A DNA stretch of 64,000 nucleotides, from contig JAOVFP010000005.1 of assembly GCA_025738555.1 (NCBI GenBank), positions 62,001 through 126,000 of the forward strand, in the 5' to 3' direction. The notes under the pieces are model-generated. The model saw only the letters and a program-made list of their open reading frames with translations. It was not told where the DNA came from and searched no databases. The stretch is from Cyathus striatus. Taxonomy: Eukaryota; Basidiomycota; Agaricomycetes; Agaricales; Nidulariaceae. Below are positions 33,180 to 46,100 of this stretch, one piece after another. The position numbers and the translations under genes are program-made. Every line of letters begins with the position of its first letter. Position 1 is the first letter of the stretch.

Positions 33180-34300
33180 GTTTTCGTTGTTAGAGCCCAG
33201 TTGTAGTAGTGTACCAAATCCGACACTCGCTGGTCCTCTGCTTTGCACAAGGAGCACTGACCATAATAGTAAAGTTGTTTGTGTCAACCACAAAACTGAG
33301 ACATTCCTGAGTGAGTTATATAACTGAGCAGCTTTACTGTGAATGCCTCAGGGAGATATAGTAGTCGGTATACACATAGGCAATGACGGCAAAGTGACGG
33401 TGGTACTTTGGTAGTTGATGGTGCAATGCAACGAGTGGGTCAGTAGTTGGTGGCGCGTTAGCAGTCGTCATAGTTGGCACATCATGATCACAATCCGTTG
33501 AGGAAGAGCGTCATATTGCCCTCCCCTCCCTTATGGTCCTTCTTTGGTTCAAGTCATGCATCTTGCACGTGACGATCCCTCCCCTTCTCTAGACACATAA
33601 CCGGGTGAATAACAGTGCCCATACCCACTCCTCACGAAGAGTCCCCCCCCACCCGCAGCCTGCACATCAAGCCCCACGTCCAATGCTGGCCCCGGGATTC
33701 CCAGACACACATATCCGTTCAGCGGTCAGAGGGGTAACTTGACAAGGAGGTGACAAGAGACATATATGGAGTGGTGAGGGTCTAGGTTTTGATAGGCTAG
33801 ACGGTGTGCACAGATGGTGGAACTGGTGTGGGTGGTAATGGCTGTAGGTGAATCTGCGTCGTAGCGTTCTGGTAGTGCTGGGATAGGAACTGGTATAGGA
33901 GATGGTGCGCACGGTGAGGGTGGGGCGTAAGCGCTGTTATACCTCGCCAGTTTTTCGTGGGTGTCGGTGTGTGGATGATATCGGTCGATAGGGAGACCTA
34001 GGAGTGGGCTCTTCAATGTCGATGACGTCTTCGTTCGCTGGGTTGTCAGCTACAGCTGTAGAAACAACCACTGAGGATGAGGTGACGAGGATGGATGTGA
34101 TGGCGGTAGCAGTGGTAGGTGAATGCACGACTGAAATCCTTCCCCCATGGCTTGCACTAATCACTCCTCCCCCTCACCCAACACTGGGCCTAGCAGCCCC
34201 TCCCCCGGGATCAAGCAGTCCGATACCTGCCTCTGACGTGTCGATATCAAGATCTTATGTTGAATTGCTAAGAGCCTAGGCGAGGAAGAATAAACAAGTC
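33180..34300. other. No supportable gene within CACTA element
   Basis: Proline, serine and threonine-rich open frames overlap on both strands at 33667-34279 (for example minus-strand NPANEDVIDIEEPTPRSP). They could be low-complexity parts of a cargo gene, but no splice pattern or motif supports either strand. Confidence 0.4.
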
Positions 34301-35050
34301 ACCCGCCCAGGGTCACCAAGGCATGGATATGAGAAATAATGGAATGACAAACAAGCCGCATGCTTGGGGTCACCAAGGCATGGATACGAGAAATAAAGGA
34401 ACAAGGAACGAGTTGCATGCCTGGGGTCACCGAGGCACAGATACGAGAGATAATATAGCAGGGAATGAGTCAGATGCCTGGGGTCACCGAGGCATGGATA
34501 TGAGAGATAATATAGCAGGGAACGAGTCAGATGCCTGGGGTCACCGAGGCATGGTTGCGAGGAAGGGGGAACAAAAGGAAGCGCAATTAAAGTTGGGACG
34601 TGCTTAAGCCATACAAGGACCAAACAAACAAAACACTTATATCAGCAGCGTCAATCAGATTATTGTTTCTTTTCTTTTCTACCACAATGATTGCTCTGGA
34701 GGCTCCTCAGCGATCTCACCCCCAGCTTACTCCTTAGGTCGTTGCCATCGTCTCGAATTGCTGCAAGTGCTCTGGTGGCCCCTCAGTGCTTAGCAGTCTC
34801 AATCACTCTTTTAGGACTCACGACTATCACCATCTTGCCCCGCCGCCCTCTCTGTCCCACCCTCACTGTTTGTCATTGTCATTCCACCCTCGTTGTCTCT
34901 GCTGCAAGTGCTCTGGTGACCCCTCAGCACTCAGCAATCTTGAACGTTCTTTTGAGGGCTTGACCATTGCCATTGTTGCGCTGCCGCCATCCCTGTCCCG
35001 CCCTCACCATTGTCGTCTCTTACCGCAAACGCTCTGGTGACCCCTCAGTG
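34300..35050. repeat. Second GGGGTCACC / GGTGACCCC cluster, mirrored
   Basis: Forward units GCCTGGGGTCACCGAGGCATGG at 34310-34560 (period about 60 bp) face reverse units CTCTGGTGACCCCTCAGTGC at 34760-35045. The arrangement repeats the one at 24393-26060. It may be the ends of a small nested element or a regulatory repeat of the CACTA element. Confidence 0.65.
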
Positions 35051-35281
35051 CTCAGTAGTCTCGAACACTCTTTCTAGGGCTTGACCATTGCCATCGTTGC
35101 CTCAATGTTCTCCCTGTCCTGCCTTCACTGTCTTTCCGTTTCTCCCCATCCCACTCTCGTCGTATCTCAGACAATATCTTACGAGTCCCGTCCAGTCCAA
35201 CCTTGCTGCACTTTTGAACTGTGAGTTTTTTCATTAGTACCTGTCAAATACGGAGTCTAATGTTATATCTCTTAGAGCATA

Positions 35282-37936
35282 ATGTCTTACCCACCCGTGA
35301 ATCATGCAATTACCAACCCGTCTTACCCATCCGTGAATCACCAGAATGGGCATGCAATTAGGGATGATGGCTGGGTCTATTATTCTCCTAATGCCATCAG
35401 AAATATCGAGGTCCCTCCCCGTTATAACTCGAATACTTATCTCTTCCGAAACGATTATATGCCCGACTAGATTTACCAAAAGCCAACCTGGTGGGCAGAT
35501 GCTTTCGGATGGCTGTCTTTCGTGCCGTGCGCACCATCTTTTACAGGGATCTTCTCGTGCCTTAGTGGAGTACCACATATAGTACATAAGAGCAATGATT
35601 TGGGTGGTGAAAACAGCTCTACAGCCTGCCTGCCTCGATACTGTATGGAGGAAACAATCATGCATGATTGGGAGGGACTGGAATCCCGTATTCTCACAAC
35701 ATACAAGCTCCTCATTGTTAGATACAAACCTGTTGCCATTCCCCCCACACCCCCATCTTTTTCTGGTTATCGAAGGTCGCACCGTTCATGTGCAATCGCA
35801 CGAAGATGCACTGAGAATTCACGATGGTGGTTCGTTCTGTGGATGGGTATATTGTCGTACATAATTGCGTACAGTCAACGTCACCAACCCCGGGACGTTA
35901 TTGTGTCATATTCCTCCATCCCAGACTGATACCAATTTCTCATCACTCACGACATACCTGAAACATGGCTGAATGGCATGATTTCCTCTACCATCTGCTC
36001 GTTTGATATGTCTACTCCTCGTGCGGGCATTGTCCTTGACATCATAGCTCTCGGTAAAACCCATTGCCCGAGATATGACTTCTTTATAAAGTTCTCTGTC
36101 CCTCTTTGGTATATCTGGTCACATGAGGAAAAAGAACATAGCTACACCAATCAATTATACCAGCTCCTTGCTCCACCGACATCAATTGTAAGGCAAGATT
36201 TCGCAATTAGGGAGGCGCCTGATCTCTATGTTCCACCAGTTATTTGGAACGAAGATCCTTTCACTGCAGCACCTTCCAACCATCAGCTCCATCCGTCTAC
36301 ACAGCCCTCCCAATATCCGCCTTCTACGTCATCTTCATCTGGCACAAACACTACGCCCGCATGGAAGGTCTTCTTGGATTCACGCGAGGCACATTATGAA
36401 GCTCGATGTAGGGCTGAAACACCACAACAACGTGAGATTCGCCAGAATCGTGAAAGAACTCGAGGTTACGTTAAGGCGAGGGTGTTTGAGTGGGTTGAGA
36501 ATGATGACTATCTGCCTGCCCTTGTTAGAGTCCTCGTTCAAAGTAAGGAAAGGAAAGAAGATCTAATGGATATATATGGGGAGCAGCAGAAGATCTATAA
36601 TCCTTATGATAACGAGTGGGATTTGTGCGAGGAATTTGGACCTCCAGGTACACCGATAGCTGATGAAGGCCCCTACGAAGGCCCCTATGATGAACCAATG
36701 GAATATTATCCTCATGCTACAGATCATGCTGTGGATACCTCGTATTTCGAACCTGTATCGGCCCCTGCTCAACTTGAGGAGGAAATTGGAGATGGGTATG
36801 ACATTGATGGTGAATGCGTGTCTGTAGATGACCTGCAGTATCTTTATGGATTTGTTCGCTCAAATTCATTTGTGCCTGATCCATCAGCTGAGCCACATGA
36901 CTGGGATAATGCCATGATAACCGCTGGCTATTTTGGTGGACATACATACGCCCCTCGTACAGATGAAATGCTGGCTATCTCTCACTTTATTGGCAATCTT
37001 GGGAATTTGGTAAAGCCACCTGCTCAATTATGAGATCTTCACAAGGAAAACGTCCTATACAAGGATATCATGGGCAGTTGCCACATTGCTAAAGTCAATA
37101 ACAAACTTTACATTGTCCTTCCGCATTCCTCAAGTACTGATGACCGCTTTCCATGTGTCTTTGGTGTCACGAAAGCCCAGCATGCCCTCTATGCTTGTCG
37201 CCTTCTAAATCGCATTCATGGTTTTAGTCTCTATAATGTGGCTCGAGAATTTCTCGCAAAGGGTATCCCATTCCATACCTTGAAGGTTCCTAAAGACTCT
37301 ACCCATGTGAGATTGAATGGTGTTCAAATTGTACTTCCATTTCGTACACCGCATTACAGGTTTACTCTACATGACTATGGTGCATATGTTGAGAGACGTG
37401 CAGCTTTTCTTTCTTCCCCTCGAGGGCGTTCAGCATTGCTGAAGGGAGGCTTAATCAGACGCCTTGCACATGAGCATCTGAGCTTGGATGGTGTGCTTCG
37501 CGGTCCATCTTCAGCTGTCACCAACCATCATATTGGGATAAAGTATATGCATGTGTCAGGGATGAAATTTTGTGATGATGCCCTCACTGAAGATGAGATA
37601 CATCTTATATGCAGTGTATATTCTAGCTCTTTTGGTAAGTCTTACTCAGATATCTTTAGTTGTTGCTAATTCTTTGTAGGTGGTCCCTTATGCTCATGGT
37701 GGCCTCTTCCTGGTCAGTGGGAATCTCATTCCAATGGTATTAACTGGGGTTATTGGACTCCTTGGGATGAGCACTGGTACACTAAATGGCTTTCTGCGAT
37801 CGCAAGAAATCCTGTACCCTTAAGATCTACTGAATGGCGAAATAAGCTGAGGTCTTGTTCACATGCACGCAACTATGTACAGATGGTGGAAGATGCATCT
37901 AGAGAATATGTTGAGGGCCATCTTGAAACTCTGTAA
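35282..37936 (+). pseudogene. Cargo gene 5: long hypothetical, three in-frame stops
   Basis: One reading frame from 35282 to 37634, then a 45-nt intron (37635-37679, GTAAGT...TTTGTAG) and a last exon to the TAA at 37934-37936. That is about 870 codons. The frame is broken by TAG at 35468 and TGA at 35927 and 37031, with protein-like sequence continuing in the same frame each time. Recognisable blocks are FFIKFSVPLWYIWSHEE (about 36090), DDRFPCVFGVTKAQHALYA (37140), RGRSALLKGGLIRRLAHEHL (37425) and SWWPLPGQWE with NWGYWTPWDEHWYTKWL after the intron. From memory these match a large, abundant family of uncharacterised mushroom proteins. No catalytic motif is evident. It is the last gene before the right TIR. 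Confidence 0.7.
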
Positions 37937-38013
37937 ATACGCATATCTTAGCATTGATGTTTTTTATACATTACATACACAATATTGCATTTATTGTTCT
38001 TGGCCTTATGATA

Positions 38014-38445
38014 GACACCGAGAGATGCTGATGTTATTTAGATTAATGACGCTGAGAGACACTGAGTTTCACACTGGGGAAAACTTTACATTTTCGCAAG
38101 TTTTATTTCTGTCAAAATCTTTTGGTAAAATTAAATGTATTCCTGTAAGTAAAATAAAAGGTTTTCAGCCAGTTTTGCAGTCATGCACAATAATATGATT
38201 TGCAGCTGTCAAAAATGAACACGACGTAACATTCTGCTCATATCTCGGCCTCGGTTAAAATTAGAACAAAAAGATATATTTCTTTTGGTACAATACATTA
38301 GCAACAGGTAACGTATGTGACAGATTTCACAATTAACAATAAACATCATTTTGCGATGGGCAAGATTGTTTAGTAATATTTAAACTTATTGAGGTCGGTT
38401 TTGTACTGATTTTGCCGACCGCAACAAAGTTGCCGGCCAGCAGTG
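38014..38445 (-). repeat. Right TIR of giant CACTA element
   Basis: The inverted counterpart of 20212-20655. It ends GCCGGCCAGCAGTG followed by the TGG duplication. The first inner words are GACACCGAGAGATGCTGATG, matching the left inner GCGTCTCTCAGCGTC region with a few transitions. Confidence 0.88.
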
Positions 38446-38920
38446 TGGCAAGCGTGAGTCAACAGGCTGCCCAATGGCACTTGATAAGATAAGATATTAA
38501 GGCTAATTAAGCCATCAGATACTAAGCACTGCGCGGTAATAAGTTCCCGCGCTATGACCGGCTTCCTAGTTTTGTCCAAGATCACATGTTGTTTAAAAAA
38601 ATATTCGTAGAAACACACTGAACCATCCAAAAATCACAAAAAAAGTCTTAGTTTATTCTTTGGAAGGTGTACAATAACATCAACATAAATAGATTGCAGT
38701 ATTCGAAACATTGTATATCTTATTTCTCAATTTGATCTTAGGTGACTGAGATCACCATCAGTGATTGTAGAATGTACAAAAAAATATAACTAAAAACTAG
38801 GATTCGTCAAGCTAGCCCTTCTTACATGTTATATTTAACGCAAATTTAACGAAACGTGGAGCCATAATGTTACGTAAGATTAAGTAAACGTTGAAAAGTA
38901 TAAGCTTAGTAAAGGCAATA
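38446..38920. other. No gene seen
   Basis: AT-rich flank between the CACTA element and the membrane-protein gene; probably the 3' region of that gene. An open frame crossing the TIR boundary on the minus strand is not a gene. Confidence 0.4.
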
Positions 38921-39595
38921 TTAAACTCCTTCATTTACTTTGTTCTGAGTCATCATCATCGCCGCAATGATTGATATGAGCACCAGAGCATAACAACCAG
39001 ATGCTATCAGAATGGCTAATATAATGGAACTAGACATAGCAAATATCTCATATAGCAGCATTGCTTGAGAGATAATTCCTGGTAGCATCATAATGACAGT
39101 GTACGATGGGGGTCCAATTCCCTTTACTTGCATCTGGAACAATGAGTGACAGGAGTACCACGGTTATAATAGATAATATGTACCCTGAATATATCTTTGT
39201 TCACTCCATCATATGTAAGACATATTCGGTTGGTGAATAGAATAGCTCCAAGTGCGAGAGAAGCTGAAGTGGCTCTGTCCTGACGAACGTATATGCTGTC
39301 GCATGTCGTAAGCGAGGTAAGACCCTTATCCTAAGTGTATAGTGTAACATATCATACGTTAGCAACGCTGAAATCTGGAACATTTTTTTATCAGTATAGT
39401 TAACTGATTATGGAGCGATCGATAACTTACAATCATTAAACATGTTGCGCGTTGTGCACTGAACTGCTTGACAAGTGGTTTGACTTTAGCAGTGTCTTTC
39501 ATAGCTTCTTCAACATCGCCGTATGGTGTAATGGAAAGAAGAATGAAGAAAACAAAGCTTAGCAAGCTTATGAATCGGAACATTAGGATTGGCAC
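38921..39595 (-). CDS. Small integral membrane protein, three exons, intact
   Basis: Hand-spliced model: exon 1 39595-39431, intron GTAAGT...CACTTAG with a CTAAC branch point, exon 2 39330-39184, intron GTACAT...TTCCAG, exon 3 39133-38921. The exons are 165, 147 and 213 nt, all in phase 0, giving 174 aa. The N-terminus has a hydrophobic stretch (FISLLSFVFFILLSI). A middle segment SASLALGAILFTN and two long hydrophobic stretches near the C-terminus (IMMLPGIISQAMLLYEIF, SSIILAILIASGCYALVLIS) predict about four membrane spans. I do not recognise the family. No stop or frameshift is present, so this is a likely host gene lying between the CACTA and hAT elements. Confidence 0.6.
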
Positions 39596-41024
39596 TTAAA
39601 AATTTGCGCTGGAAAAGGTCAGGGTTATATGCGTTTTTCTAGCGCTAAATTTTGAAGTTTTTTTTGATTGGCTGTAATACATTTCGAGGCTACATGTTAC
39701 TTATTGGTGGATGCAATGTCCATTTGGAAAGATACAGGATACCAAATGGACTTTACAAAATTTCCACCCTATCAACGAACGCCTCATGGAATCGAGGAGC
39801 ATCTAGTACGTTGACATCCTAGATAGGAGGGAAGTGTTCCGTACAATCTATTTAGTTAACAGTTAATTCAATACATAGGGTAAGGATAGAACTGATTAAG
39901 CAATTATACACTCACGTTCTGTTGTTTTATACCATGTGCTGTGTAAGAAAGTAGGATAAACTCTCCTAGGTTTTATAACCAGAATGTTATGCATATGCAA
40001 CGTATACTGCAGCTGCAAATCTGGTCAACTTGAAATATTTAAAGTGAAGTCGATCATAAAGTGGTGTTCGCGATTTGGGCATCTCTCGCTAGATCTGGTT
40101 TATTCCAGACACAGTTAGCAAGGCAGTAAGTGGGGCAGGCTATCAACGTGCCAGCCTGAATTGCAAGTAGAAACTTGAACCGCATGGCTCTGAAGATGCA
40201 AATTCTTACATTCCAGACTCATAGCTGGACAATTTCCAGGCCAGACGATATCATTGGCATCTATAGGCGCAGTCCACAGCATACAGCATATTTTTAGAGT
40301 GCTTAGAAGGCGCTTAGTGTGCGCAGGCTGCAGCAGGCAAGGAATCGTTACTCGGACTTTCAGGAACATGCATGACAGATGGCATGCATGATGTTGGTGT
40401 GAAAATAAGATTTGTCGAATGGTATTCTAGATCCATGAGAGAGGAGGAAGTGTGGAGCCAATGAGTTGGAAAATTCGAATATCAATAACCGTTTAAAAAT
40501 CGATTAGACCAACTGCGAGAGTCTAGACTTACCGGACCGCAGCATCCGAGAATAAGCGATCTAGAGCCATGCAAAGAGCAACAAAAGATATATGGAATGA
40601 GAGAGGTAAGAGGAGATGTATTAGGCAGAACTGAATGACATAGTCACGAGAGAGGTCACTTCAAATAAAATCCAATTGGTGCAAGGTCGAGTCATACTTC
40701 AAATTATGAAGGTTATCCAACATACAGGGGTTTGAGCTTGGTTTGAGCAAGCATCTGAATGTCTGAGCAGTGGTGGATTTCGGTTTCATGAAAGGCCATG
40801 GTAGACTCAGAGGCAGGAGTGCCCCCACCTGATTAATGTTATAAATTTAAGAGATAAATTATAGCCTGACATAGGACCTTGCGAGTCCAAATCATTCAAA
40901 TCCTGCTGTTAACTGGACTGAACATTGTTAAGGTAGCGATTCAAATATTCACGGCCGAAAGGGCAAGGAAATGGTCGACAATTGCGTTAAAAGTTAAGCT
41001 TTCGTTCAGCTTCAACGTTCTAGG
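39596..41024. other. No supportable gene between membrane gene and hAT element
   Basis: Mixed sequence. A minus-strand frame at 40115-40369 has six Cys but no signal or domain I recognise. The region up to 39700 probably contains the promoter of the 174-aa membrane protein gene. Confidence 0.4.
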
Positions 41025-42149
41025 TAGTGCTGCCGGCACATTGCAGTGCTGTGAGGTAACTGTGACAGCACTGCAAGGTTTTGAAACTCCGCCACACTGC
41101 ACACTGTATTTGGGTGCCTGTGAAGTGATGTGCAGTACCGAAACGTAGCAACAATCCTCAGCACTCCAGTCATTCCAAGCTTGAGCTTCGCTTCATTGAT
41201 GCTCATCCTTTTGTGTCTTGTTGAAGTCAACACCGCTTATACTACATTATAAGTATTTCATGTGAATTTTTGGTCATCTTTCGTTCTGGTACTTATTTCA
41301 GTTTGCATCCTTATACTCAGGCAATTCAATGTCGTTGAATTGAGTCAGTGACAATAGTACACAATTTATTTAACTATCAGGAAAGTGGATTCCATTGAGT
41401 AGCCTACATTTAGTACTGACAGACTTTAGTTGTACAGGTTATAGCTCACGAATCTAAGCTGCCAATGGGGACCTAAGAGGTGGGTAGGTGAAAGCGGACG
41501 GGAAAGGATTCCTTAAAGGACTTGGGCTATGGTTTGTGCTGGCTGTACTGAGTACATATACTAATACCACGGTATCTCCTTCCTACTCTTTTCCACTACT
41601 TCCTACTAACACTAGAGCAGATTAAACACCTCCAATCTAAGCTATCCCTCTCCCTCCGCATGTGTCTAAGACGATACACACACGACCTCTACCTCTCCGC
41701 CTTCCCCGAACTATGGTGTTACCACCTCAGCGGATGACTAGAAGGCGCAGACCAATACCCAACAGCCGACATGGAAGCATTCACCAAGTCTCTCAGTGTA
41801 CTCTAGTACGTCCCCCCTCCCTCCACATATCACAAAAGCTAACCCCGGACAAAGCGGAAACATCCTGAAACCATCATTCGACCTTCTCCTCTTCACATCC
41901 CAGCTCGCGCACTCGCTTGGTGTCCATGGGACGTTACTTTTCACGAATTATTGGGCGATGGTACGTATTTTACGTGCTATTATACCTGCATTTGGTTGGC
42001 CTGCGGCTGTGGGGGCTAGGTTGGAGGGGGAGTATAGGAGGGGAATGGGGCGTGTTGGGAGGGAGGGTGAGGAGGTTGCGTGAGTGTTTTTTTTCTCTTT
42101 TTTTTGGCTTTTGGGGATTGCGTGCACCAATTGTTCATTGGATAAAGTT

Positions 42150-42715
42150 CGTTGCATGGTATACTCCCTCCCCACTGCACTGCCTGCGTCACCTCGCACT
42201 CACTGTATCGTCATACATGTCCCCAACTTTGCATACAATATAAGTGGACTTCGCCTCAGCTAGTACTAAATGTGAAACATGTTGTTTCATTCCCTTTCGC
42301 TCTCCCTGATAAAGCCCCTCAATATATTTCTTCCAATCGCCACCCAATGCCTCGCTTCGACCAGGAACATACAAATCTGCCTATAACATTTGGGCACATC
42401 GATAGAATTTGTTGAACGGCACACTCTCGCTCCACTGCTATTTTACCGGCTGCCAATCACCTGAAAGGTTCTGCAACGCCGTACTCACCGAATGCTCGTG
42501 TGTGTCATCAACTCGTCATTCAATGTTACACTGTTATCTTCAAGTGTGAATGTCCCGCTCCACTTTCTCTGCGTAAATTCCCCTCAATATATCACTCCTG
42601 TGCACTGCCCGACGCCTCATTTCCATCCAGGAACATACAAACTCTTCAAGACCAATCATATGCTTGGAATATTTTGCGTTGCAACCAAGCCTATAATTCT
42701 GTCTTGATACGCCCT
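42150..42715. repeat. Diverged tandem duplication within hAT element
   Basis: Two blocks of about 270 bp share CCCCTCAATATAT, CGCCYCATTT/GCCTCGCTTC, AGGAACATACAAA and similar flanking order (42160-42420 and 42425-42700). They lie upstream of the transposase, in what would be its 5' leader. Noncoding as far as I can see. Confidence 0.5.
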
Positions 42716-43131
42716 TGCAAATTTTTCTTCTGGATAATTCTATGTCTCATTTATTTTTGTTTACCCTTAGATTCCGCCATATGTTATTGATTTTCTGCTA
42801 GGGGTATCTCTTAATTTCCGCCTTTCCAAAGCTAGATGAGTGAAACGTATTCTTGTTTTACTATAAAACCTCTGTATCAACTTCATTACGAATTCACCCA
42901 TTTCTTTCTGCTTGCAAACTCGGCTATAAGTCTCCACAAATCATCTCTCGGAGTTGTGCTCCTGCTCATCCTTTATATCTCGTTTCATTTTGGTTTGAGA
43001 CATCGTACTCCAGCTTTTAATATTACTCTGTTGCCTTGCAGTTTTGTTACAGTACTCAAGGTTCGTCACCTATGCTTTAGAATGTCAATTCAATTTGAAC
43101 TATTTCTTGTCTAGTATTCATCATTATAATT

Positions 43132-46100
43132 ATGGCCAACCAACAACATCCTTCACTTTGCAACACCTGTGGAAGGCCAGCTACGACTTGTGGTTGCCTT
43201 CAATCATTGCACTTGAGGCCGCTTTGGCAGAATAGACCACAGTTTCTAACTCCTCGTCGGGCCCCACAGGACCCACATATATATTCTCAGAATACTCCCT
43301 TAAGTATTCACCCGCCTGCTATTCCATACCATGCTGGCCCATTTTCTCAGCCACTTTATGATCCAAGATTGTATCCTGGCTACTATTTACCACCGTCTGG
43401 CGCACCTGTCTCTATGTCAATCAGACCTCCGGTGACACCACAGACCATTCGGACTCCTGATGTCACCATTGCTCGAAACCTTCAACTCGCCGAGGTATCT
43501 TCACCTAGTCAAGCATTACCACATGCTGCAGCTGTGCATGGGAAACGAAAGCGTACTAATGGCGCAACGGCTGCTTCAAAGCGCTCTCGACGCACTCAGG
43601 CAAATACCAACATCTTGGATAAAGATTCCAACCACCCTGAGGCCATGACATCCGTACCTGGTGTTGGCCCAGCTTCAGCTCCAGTCAACTTCCCCTCCAA
43701 TTCTGTTGCTATAGCTGACGGAGATTTGGCAATAAACTCAACAGAAAAGAAAAATATGGAATCAAAGCAAGCGGCATCTGATGTTTGGTATTTCATGCGA
43801 CCATTAGAAACGCGTGAGCGTCCCTCAGATGCCAGTTCACTGTCTTCTATTCCAATCTCTAGAGTAAAGCTCAAATCCAACTTTGTTGGTTGCCGTCTCT
43901 GTCAATTGTAAGTAACAAAGACCATTTACTTGTGCGCTTCATGTATTTATAAATAAATTAGTCCAGATAAATGGAGAGTCTGGGTAAATGTAAGTGGGAT
44001 CGCAGATACGATTCGCACACATTTATCAAAGGATCATGAAGAGGAATGGCGAAAGATAGTTTCTCTGCAACGATTAAAGGGGTGGGAGAAATTTAGCCAA
44101 AAACGTGATCCTGCTGCGAGGGGACCATTCACTCTTGATGGCTTTCTGCAGAGACTGGCTCGATGGATTGCAGTTGATGATCAGATTAGTAATTTATGCA
44201 TATATGATCACAGTATACTAAGTAATACTGATTTTTATTTCTTACAGTCAATTAATGTAATAGAGTGTGAAGAATTACGCGATCTTCTTCTCTACCTTAA
44301 TGCAGATCTTGAAGACAGAGATATTCCACATCGCATCTACGAAGCTTACGGAGCTAATGTTTAAAAACTATCAATGTGAATGGAATAAGCTCGTAAGTGA
44401 TTTGAAGGTTCGTCTTTTTTGAAACAATTCTATTAGTTATTAGCTGATATTGTAAAAAGAAATCTGAAGGCCGTATTTCCACTACTAGTGATTTATGGAC
44501 TGATCCAAACCTTCGATCATTTATGGCACTTACAGTACACTATTGTTCTCATGATAGCAATGGTAATCTTAAGGTATTCAGCCGTCTTGCTGCATTTCGC
44601 TATATCTCGGGTATGCATTCCGGGATTAATTTAGCAGAGAACTATATAAAAGTTCTCAAAGAGTTGGGGATTTTACATAAGGTACGTGAATATGTTGTCT
44701 TACCAAGATCAGAATAGATTACTGAAATACAGCATTTTATAGATTGGAATGATCACACTTGACAATGCTTCAAATTGTCAAACAATGATGGAACATCTCG
44801 CGCAACTTTTACAGGAATATAATATTCCATTCAGTGCTGAAAGAAATCGCATACGGTGACATGCACAACTTTTATTTAACATCATGAAACCAAACTAATG
44901 TTCTTGTTACTGTAATTGCAGGTGTTTTCCTCATATAATAAATATTTCTGTACAGGCGGCACTTAAAGAGCTTTCGAAATCGGCTCCTGGCTTAACAGGT
45001 GAAGATGCCGCAGTCCCACCTGTCTTTGAAGTTAACAATTGCAACACTGAATATGAATCGGCACTTAATAGTGACCCTGTAGCGAAGTGCCGAAAGCTTG
45101 TAACAGCATGTCGAGCAAGTGGATCACGTCGCGACGATCTACAGTCTACAATCAAGGATGGTAATGATTCAAAATCATTTCCCAATGAACAACAACTTCG
45201 GCATGTTCAGCTCTTACGTGATGTTGATATTCGCTGGTCTTCAACATACTTAATGATCAGCCGAGTCTTAGAGCTGTATCCGGTAACTTGCAATTTTCTC
45301 CCTCTTGAACTATACTGAATTATATGCAGGCTATTGATGTATTACTGAATAAGGTCAAGTACAAGGATATTCATAAGCACCTTCTCAGTGAAATCGACCT
45401 TAAGGTTCTAAGTGACATTTCCGAATTCCTTGAACTTCCTCATTCTGTACAGTCACTTCTTTGTAGTGAAAAGACACCAACACTTCCTGCAGTCCTTCCC
45501 GCATATGAGGAGCTTTTGGATGTACTGAGGCTGTTCAAAGCTCAGTTTCCTCAACTTAATCGTGCTGTTTCCACCACCATTGCCAAAATCGAAGAATATG
45601 TCACTAAATCTCGTAGAAATCGAGTGTATGCGCTTGCAATGAGTACGTGACAATATATCATACTGACTTACAATAAATTCTAATTTTTCTGCTATATCTT
45701 TAGTTATTAATCCGGCTACAAAGTTAAAATGGATTGAAGACCATTGGACCACTGAAGAATGTCAAGCTGCGAAAGAATGGATGCTGGAAACTGTAAGTTT
45801 TCATTGGTTTATGTTTTGCTTAGATACGTGTTGAGAACTAATGCCCAGATGTTCGAGTTTCGCAAAGCTGAACGACAAAATACTTCCTCGAGCTCAAGTA
45901 CCCTTCAAACTCGATTTCCTTCCCATTTAGCCGCACACCAAACACACATACCACCCGCACAATCGCAAAAACATGGACTCTTGTATATTCGTGCACTTAA
46001 ATCTAAATTACAAAAATCAGCATCACAGAACCATATCGATGATTCACAACACACTACTCCGAGCTCGGCAAACGGACTTTCGAGCCGAACACGTACTGAA

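Larger units (their letters stand above)
20212..38445. mobile_element. Giant CACTA element, 18.2 kb, with cargo genes
   Basis: The ends are CACTACTGGCCGGCAAC (20212 onward) and, reverse-complemented, CACTGCTGGCCGGCAAC (ending 38445). TGG flanks both sides (20209-20211 and 38446-38448), the 3-bp duplication typical of CACTA (En/Spm) elements. The inverted repeats run about 440 bp with high identity. Inside lie a Tnp2-type transposase near the left end and five other gene models, including a WD40-repeat gene. GGTGACCCC-type minisatellites occur in two places. Total length is 18,234 bp. Several frames are interrupted by TGA, so this copy is probably not autonomous. Confidence 0.88.

Noticed and set aside
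8383..37033. TGA recoding (selenocysteine or reassigned codon) to explain in-frame TGAs
   Set aside because: The DUF6533-type gene model ends in TGA, no SECIS-like context was seen, and every site fits a CGA to TGA change.
20212..38445. Starship-type giant element
   Set aside because: No tyrosine recombinase with DUF3435 is visible; the Tnp2 gene, CACTA ends and 3-bp duplication identify a CACTA element.
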